Positions 59,879 to 64,000 of a stretch of 64,000 bases of DNA are shown one piece after another. A program made the translations under genes and the position numbers. Position 1 is the stretch's first letter, and every line of letters begins with the position of its first letter. Source of the stretch: LMUY01 sp965276785 (GTDB lineage Bacteria > Pseudomonadota > Alphaproteobacteria > Acetobacterales > Acetobacteraceae); NCBI GenBank assembly GCA_965276785.1, contig OZ255629.1:2914001-2978000 (forward strand), given 5' to 3'. The notes under the pieces were generated by a model that was given only the letters and a program-made list of their open reading frames with translations, was not told where the DNA came from and did not search any database.

Positions 59879-60511
59879 TTACCCCGATTCTCTGGCGGGA
59901 CGGGCGGGTGGGGGCGAGGCGTAAGGTGGTTGGGCGGCGAGCCTTGGGAGGGCGGCGGTGACCAGGCCGAGGTCGCGGCAGATGCGGCGGACGACCTCCT
60001 CGACGGGGAGGGATTGCAGGTCGTCGACCCAAGCGGGGTCGTCGAGGCGCTCGTAGAGGTCGTCGAACAGGCGTTCGGCGGCCTCGGGGTTTTCCTCCCC
60101 TGGGGCAGCGTCGCGAATTCGACTGGTGACGCCGCGGGCGACCTGGCGGCGGAGCATGGCCGGGCGGTCGTCGGCGGCGCGGGCGCGGGGCCAGCCGGCC
60201 TGGATGCGCTGCTTGAGCGCGATGATGCGGCGCAGGGAGCGGGAGAGCTGGTCGAGGGCGCGGGCTAGGGTGTTGGTGTGGGGCACGGCTTGGGCCATCG
60301 CGGCGGTGGTGTCGTCGATGGCTTGGCCGGTCGCGGCGGCCTCGGCGAGAGAGGCCGGGGTGCTGCCCGTTTCTGGCAGCCAAGCGGCCGCGGCCTGGGC
60401 GAGCTTCTGCTCGATCTGCATCATGCACGAGACCACGCGTATCGCCCCTAGGGTGAGGGTGGTGGCCTCGGCGAGCACGGCGTCGGCATCGAAGGGGGCG
60501 GTGGGGTCCAT
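59879..60511 (-). CDS. Hypothetical protein, paralogue of 32944-33588
   Basis: A 210-residue helical Ala/Arg-rich protein. Blocks shared with the paralogue include AAAWLPETGSTPASL, GWPRARAADDRPAMLRRQVARG, AAERLFDDLYERLDD and LPVEEVVRRICRDLGL. The start ATG 60511 is in the same sequence context as the paralogue. It is transcribed against metX and metW and separates them, with decayed palindromic repeats on both sides. No known domain. Confidence 0.75.
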   Translation of the reverse strand: MDPTAPFDADAVLAEATTLTLGAIRVVSCMMQIEQKLAQAAAAWLPETGSTPASLAEAAATGQAIDDTTAAMAQAVPHTNTLARALDQLSRSLRRIIALKQRIQAGWPRARAADDRPAMLRRQVARGVTSRIRDAAPGEENPEAAERLFDDLYERLDDPAWVDDLQSLPVEEVVRRICRDLGLVTAALPRLAAQPPYASPPPARPARESG

Positions 60512-60593
60512 GGGTGGGAAGATAGCAGCCGGGCATGGGGGAGTTTCAAGCACGACGCTGATGCCTCGGGCGAGCTTATTTGCGGAGGTGAGT

Positions 60594-60618
60594 GGATTGC
60601 AAAGGGTCAAACCCGGCG
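60594..60618. repeat. Degenerate palindromic repeat upstream of metW
   Basis: GGATTGCAAAGGGTCAAACC then CGGCGATGACGG, sharing the GGATTGC and ATGACGG ends of the other repeat families. It lies within the N-terminal extension of the longest metW frame, arguing for a later metW start. Confidence 0.4.
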
Positions 60619-60669
60619 ATGACGGTGCAAATGCGATTGCTCTACGTTGGAGGTGAGGACCGTTCGCAC

Positions 60670-61305
60670 GTGAAAGCTCCCGTCCAGTTCGTTGCCAAGA
60701 ACATGCGGCTCGATTTACGGCTGATGAGCGAGATGATCGCGCCGGGCAGCCGAGTGCTCGACATCGGCAGCGGCGACGGCAGCTTGATTGAGCACCTGTT
60801 CCGCACCCGCGGCTGCGATGCACGGGGCATCGAGCTGGACATGGCGGCGGTGACCCATGCCGTGGCGCATGGCCTGCCGGTCATGCACGGCGATGCGGAT
60901 ACCGACCTGGAACACTATCCAGACGGCGCGTTCGACTACGTGGTGTTGTCCCGCACGTTGCAGGCGGTGGAGCGGCCGCGCGAGGTGCTTCGGCAGATGC
61001 TACGGATCGGGACGCGGGCGCTGGTGTCGTTCCCGAATTTTGGGCACTGGCTGGTCCGATGGCAGTTGCTGGTGGGCGGCCGCATGCCGATGACGCAGGT
61101 GTGGGACCGGCCCTGGCACGAGACGCCGAACATCCATCCCTGTACCGTGCGGGACTTCTTCGAGCTCTGCGGCGCTGAGGGGTATGCGGTCGAGCGTTGG
61201 CTGGCGGTGGACGAAGCGGGGCGGCGGTCGCCGTGGCGGCGGTTTCCGGCGCTGGCGAACCTGTTTGGGGAGCAGGCGCTATTCTTGCTGCGCCGGGCGA
61301 GGTGA
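60670..61305 (+). CDS. metW: Methionine biosynthesis protein MetW
   Basis: A 211-residue class I methyltransferase-fold protein with VLDIGSGDGSLIEHL and the MetW pattern FDYVVLSRTLQAVERPREVL, VSFPNFGHW and WHETPNIHPCTVRDF. MetW is needed with MetX for homoserine acylation in many proteobacteria. I chose GTG 60670 behind GGAGGTGAGG; ATG 60703 is also plausible, and the frame back to 60592 runs through a repeat. The distance from metX is unusual. Confidence 0.93.
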   Translation: MKAPVQFVAKNMRLDLRLMSEMIAPGSRVLDIGSGDGSLIEHLFRTRGCDARGIELDMAAVTHAVAHGLPVMHGDADTDLEHYPDGAFDYVVLSRTLQAVERPREVLRQMLRIGTRALVSFPNFGHWLVRWQLLVGGRMPMTQVWDRPWHETPNIHPCTVRDFFELCGAEGYAVERWLAVDEAGRRSPWRRFPALANLFGEQALFLLRRAR

Positions 61306-61331
61306 GTGTGATTGGCTGCGAGCAGCCCATC

Positions 61332-63251
61332 CTACGAGACGGGTTCTTCGGCGGCCAGCGCAAGCGCCGGGGTGGGCGCGCGGAGTTGGAAGGGCACGGC
61401 GACCACCGCGAGGTCCGGACCGCCGTCGCGAAGCAGGGCGGTTCGCAGCCGGCGTTCGCGGTGAGTGTGCATGAATACTTCCCACCACCGCGCCTCCACC
61501 AACTGCGGCAGCACGACAGCAACTGGGCCATTCCCGCCATACTCGGCGATCAGCCGCAGCAAGGGGCCGAGCACGGAGCGATAGGGCGACGTGCGAACCA
61601 CCAGGCGTGGCATGGGCAGTCCGGCGGCCCGGGCTGGGCGTTCTACCCCCGCCTCCCAGTCGGCGCGCAGACCACGCTCGTGCTCCTCCGCGTCTGGGCC
61701 GTCCAGTTCGGTGCAATGCAGCGCCGTCACGTCCGGGGAAAGGCGCATGGCGAAGGCCACGGCCTTTTCGCTCACCCGGTTCCAGCCCGCGATGGGGATC
61801 AGCACATGCGGCGGCTGATATCCGGTGAGTTCGAGCCGGTCGTGGTCGCAGGCGAGGCGCTGGGCGAGGCCGTCGTAATAGCGACGCACGGCTTGCAGCA
61901 GCAGCAGGGCGGCGGGAATCACCACCACAGTCAGCCACGCGCCCTCAGTGAACTTGGCAGCCAAGATGACGGCGAGGGCAATGCCGGTCGCCAGCGCACC
62001 GAAGCCGTTCACCAGCAGGCGCAGCCGATTGGCCCTGCCCTCGCCCTGCCGCCGCCAATGCGCTGCCATGCCGGCCTGCGATAGCGTGAAGGAGAGGAAT
62101 GCACCGACCGCGAACAGCGGGATAAGCCGGTCGGTAATGCCGTCGAACGCGGCGAGCAGAAGCCCGGCGCCGCCAGCCAGGAACAAGATGCCGACGGTAT
62201 AGACCAGCCGACGGCCGGGGACGGCAAAGGCACTCGGCAGGTAGCCATGATGCGCCACTTGCCGGCAGAGTCGTGGAAAGCCGACAAAGCTGGTGTTGGC
62301 CGACAGGCACAGTACCGCCAGCACCGCTGCAATGGTGACATCATAGAGCCATCCGCGACCGGCTGCCGCTGCTGCCAGTTGCGACAGCACGCTCTGGTAG
62401 CCGGGCTGCGTCTGATCCATCGCGCCCACCCCGTAGCGGCGGCATAACAGCGCGATGCCACCCAGCAACACGGCCAGCACGCCGACGATGGCGGCCAGGG
62501 TGCCATGCGCGGCCCGGGCGCGGGGCTCGCGGAAGGCGCTGACGCCATTGCTCACCGCCTCCACCCCCGTCATCGCCGTGCATCCCGCGGCGAAGGCTCG
62601 CAGCAACAACCAGACGCTGAGCGCCTCCGTGCCGTGCCGGATTGCGGGCGGCGCCAGCACGGGCGCCGGGTTGCCGGCCCAGGCGCGCCACGCCCCGACC
62701 AGCAGGACAAGACCAAGGGAGGCGATGAACAGATAGGTGGGGATCGCCAGCGCCAACCCGCTTTCCCGGGTGCCGCGCAGGTTGGCCAGGGTCACCACCG
62801 CCAACACGACTAGGCATAGGGCCAGCGTGTAGGGCTGCAGCAGCGGGATGGCGGAGACCAGGGCAGCGATGCCGGCGGAAATCCCGACGGCGACGTTCAG
62901 CATGTAGTCGGTCATCAGTGCCGCGGCCGCCAATAGTCCGGCTTGGGCGCCCAGGTTCTCCCGCGCTACCGTGTAGGAGCCACCATTGCTGGGGTAGGCG
63001 GTGATCGTCTGCCAGTAGGACAGGAACAGCACTGCCAGCAGGAGCAGGATGACACCAATGATGGGGGTGATGGCGGCCAGTCCGGCGGCCCCCACCGGCG
63101 CCAGCACAGTCAGCGCCGCTTCCGGGCCGTATGCGGCCGAGCCCAGTCCGTCCAGCCCCATGGCGGGCAGGCCCGCCAGCACGCCGATCTTGTGCTCTTC
63201 CGCCTCTCGGTTCGCGAGGGTGCGTCCGAGCAGGGCGCGGATGAGCGGCAT
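61332..63251 (-). CDS. APC-superfamily permease, KimA-like potassium importer candidate
   Basis: A 639-residue protein with about twelve membrane helices and a C-terminal cytoplasmic domain of about 170 residues of universal-stress-like appearance. The N-terminal block GLDGLGSAAYGPEA, TITAYPSNGGSYTVARENLG and VAVGISAGIAALVSA match the KimA/YdaO group of APC proteins, which import potassium in Bacillus. Amino-acid transport remains possible. No known c-di-AMP site is claimed. Confidence 0.88.
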   Translation of the reverse strand: MPLIRALLGRTLANREAEEHKIGVLAGLPAMGLDGLGSAAYGPEAALTVLAPVGAAGLAAITPIIGVILLLLAVLFLSYWQTITAYPSNGGSYTVARENLGAQAGLLAAAALMTDYMLNVAVGISAGIAALVSAIPLLQPYTLALCLVVLAVVTLANLRGTRESGLALAIPTYLFIASLGLVLLVGAWRAWAGNPAPVLAPPAIRHGTEALSVWLLLRAFAAGCTAMTGVEAVSNGVSAFREPRARAAHGTLAAIVGVLAVLLGGIALLCRRYGVGAMDQTQPGYQSVLSQLAAAAAGRGWLYDVTIAAVLAVLCLSANTSFVGFPRLCRQVAHHGYLPSAFAVPGRRLVYTVGILFLAGGAGLLLAAFDGITDRLIPLFAVGAFLSFTLSQAGMAAHWRRQGEGRANRLRLLVNGFGALATGIALAVILAAKFTEGAWLTVVVIPAALLLLQAVRRYYDGLAQRLACDHDRLELTGYQPPHVLIPIAGWNRVSEKAVAFAMRLSPDVTALHCTELDGPDAEEHERGLRADWEAGVERPARAAGLPMPRLVVRTSPYRSVLGPLLRLIAEYGGNGPVAVVLPQLVEARWWEVFMHTHRERRLRTALLRDGGPDLAVVAVPFQLRAPTPALALAAEEPVS

Positions 63252-63493
63252 GGGGCGGGCTCCGAACGATTAGGGTGCTATACGCAGCAAGCGCAGAAGG
63301 GTCTCATCAGGGCTCGGACTCGCCGAGGTCCGGTGCTGACGCAAAGCGTATATTATCGCCAGTTTTTTGCACCACGTAAGTCGCTGAGTAACTTCGAGCG
63401 GCGGTCGTGCGAATGCTTGAGATAGAACACCGAGTTGATGGGCGCCTGCACATCCGCCGGGCCGGTTGGAACCGACCGGGTGGACGCCGCTGT

Positions 63494-63808
63494 TTAATCG
63501 CCCCGACCCGAGAAGAGGATCAGGTTACCGTCTGGATCGCGAACGATGAATGTCCGTGCACCCCAAGGCTCTGTCTTGAGGGATTGGGGGAATTCGACTC
63601 CCGCCGCCTGAAATTCAAGAAAGAGCGGCTTCGTATCATCGAGCGTAATGGAAGCAGACAGCAGATGTTGGCTGTCTCGAAGTTGCGGATCGATCACCGG
63701 CATCGGCAAGCAACGAAGATTTAGCCTAGCTCCATCCCGGAGCACCTGTGCGTAGAATGGGGGCGTTTGGACTCTGGAGCAGGTCCATCCGGACGGGATC
63801 AGTAACAA
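63494..63808 (-). pseudogene. VOC-family remnant, N-terminal half missing
   Basis: A 104-residue frame whose second half is a good VOC module (ASITLDDTKPLFLEFQAAGVEF, RTFIVRDPDGNLILFSGRGD) and whose start is FYAQVLRDGARLNLR without the first beta-alpha half. The 5' end has no matching sequence in any frame before the next gene. It is probably a decayed gene, though a short functional protein cannot be excluded. Confidence 0.6.
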
Positions 63809-63823
63809 CCACGCTGCACTGCC

Positions 63824-64000
63824 TTATGCGGGAGCGGTGCGTCTGGCGAGCAGTCGGATCGTCAGCAGCGAGGCTGCGATTGCGAACAGGGATATCCCCG
63901 TGGTCGCCGCCCCCAGCGCGTAGAGCACCGGTGTGGTGACGTTCGTGGTCATGCCGAAGATTTCGAGCGGCAAGGTGTTGTCGCTGCCGGCGGTGAGCAA
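63824..64000 (-). CDS. ABC transporter permease C-terminus, PotC-like (5' end beyond window)
   Basis: The last 58 codons of a minus-strand gene entering from the right edge. The protein ends NTLPLEIFGMTTNVTTPVLYALGAATTGISLFAI with a final hydrophobic helix and RLLARRTAPA. The LPLEIFGM-type segment before the last helix is characteristic of spermidine/putrescine-type permeases. Substrate unknown. Confidence 0.75.
   Translation of the reverse strand: MLTAGSDNTLPLEIFGMTTNVTTPVLYALGAATTGISLFAIAASLLTIRLLARRTAPA

Overview
The window is a GC-rich chromosomal segment from an alphaproteobacterium. Gene content and order point to the Rhodospirillales/Acetobacteraceae side of the class, but this is inferred from gene families, not from a marker gene. 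Supporting clues are the dnaK-dnaJ-dapB order, a bolA / J-domain / cobS / cobT block, a chorismate mutase-hisC-tyrA operon divergent from metX, lipA followed by a COQ10-like gene, a CtrA-type TTAA-N7-TTAA box, and alphaproteobacterial-style palindromic repeats. I see no rRNA, tRNA, CRISPR array, phage or intact insertion sequence. Most of the window is ordinary core genome, tightly packed, with many 4-base ATGA or 1-base TGATG stop/start overlaps.

Layout. 1-3555 (minus): an oligopeptide-type ABC transporter, dppBCDF order, with dppF cut by the window edge. 3945-9042 (plus): an XRE regulator, then dnaK, dnaJ and dapB. 9222-15259: a two-domain alpha/beta-hydrolase protein overlapping tail to tail with an acyl-CoA synthetase, which is coupled to a peptide-type substrate-binding protein, then a secreted esterase. 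15279-21473: a queuosine region (queA, tgt, queF, queG) interrupted by a BrnT/BrnA toxin-antitoxin pair and an orphan GAF histidine kinase. 21473-26129: two small ribbon-helix-helix proteins flanking an AsmA-like protein and prmA. 26244-31350: bolA, a J-domain protein, cobS, cobT and a TonB-like protein. 31411-36253: an SDR, an EF-hand protein, a lineage-type hypothetical protein, threonine aldolase, a COQ10-like protein and lipA.

36254-47384 (minus): an envelope-oriented run that begins with hldD and continues through lgt, a MidA-like methyltransferase, pgeF, a lipoprotein, prs, a 50-residue protein, a histidine phosphatase, a CgeB-like glycosyltransferase and an 1131-residue multidomain glycosyltransferase. 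It ends at a cluster of palindromic repeats. 47794-53612 (plus): two tandem paralogues, each with a clan GH-A-like catalytic domain and a string of CBM60-like modules, separated by a hairpin-rich spacer. They face an exopolysaccharide initiating transferase. 55171-61305: a DUF3291-like gene, tyrA, hisC, chorismate mutase, then divergent metX and metW, split by a second copy of the hypothetical family seen at 33 kb. 61332-64000: a KimA-like APC permease, a VOC remnant and the end of an ABC permease gene.

The most interesting parts are the tandem GH/CBM60 pair with its structured spacer, the fused hydrolase, the multidomain glycosyltransferase with repeated C-terminal modules, the duplicated hypothetical family that splits metX from metW, the toxin-antitoxin pair inside the queuosine genes, and several genes whose conserved N-termini begin before any ATG, GTG or TTG.
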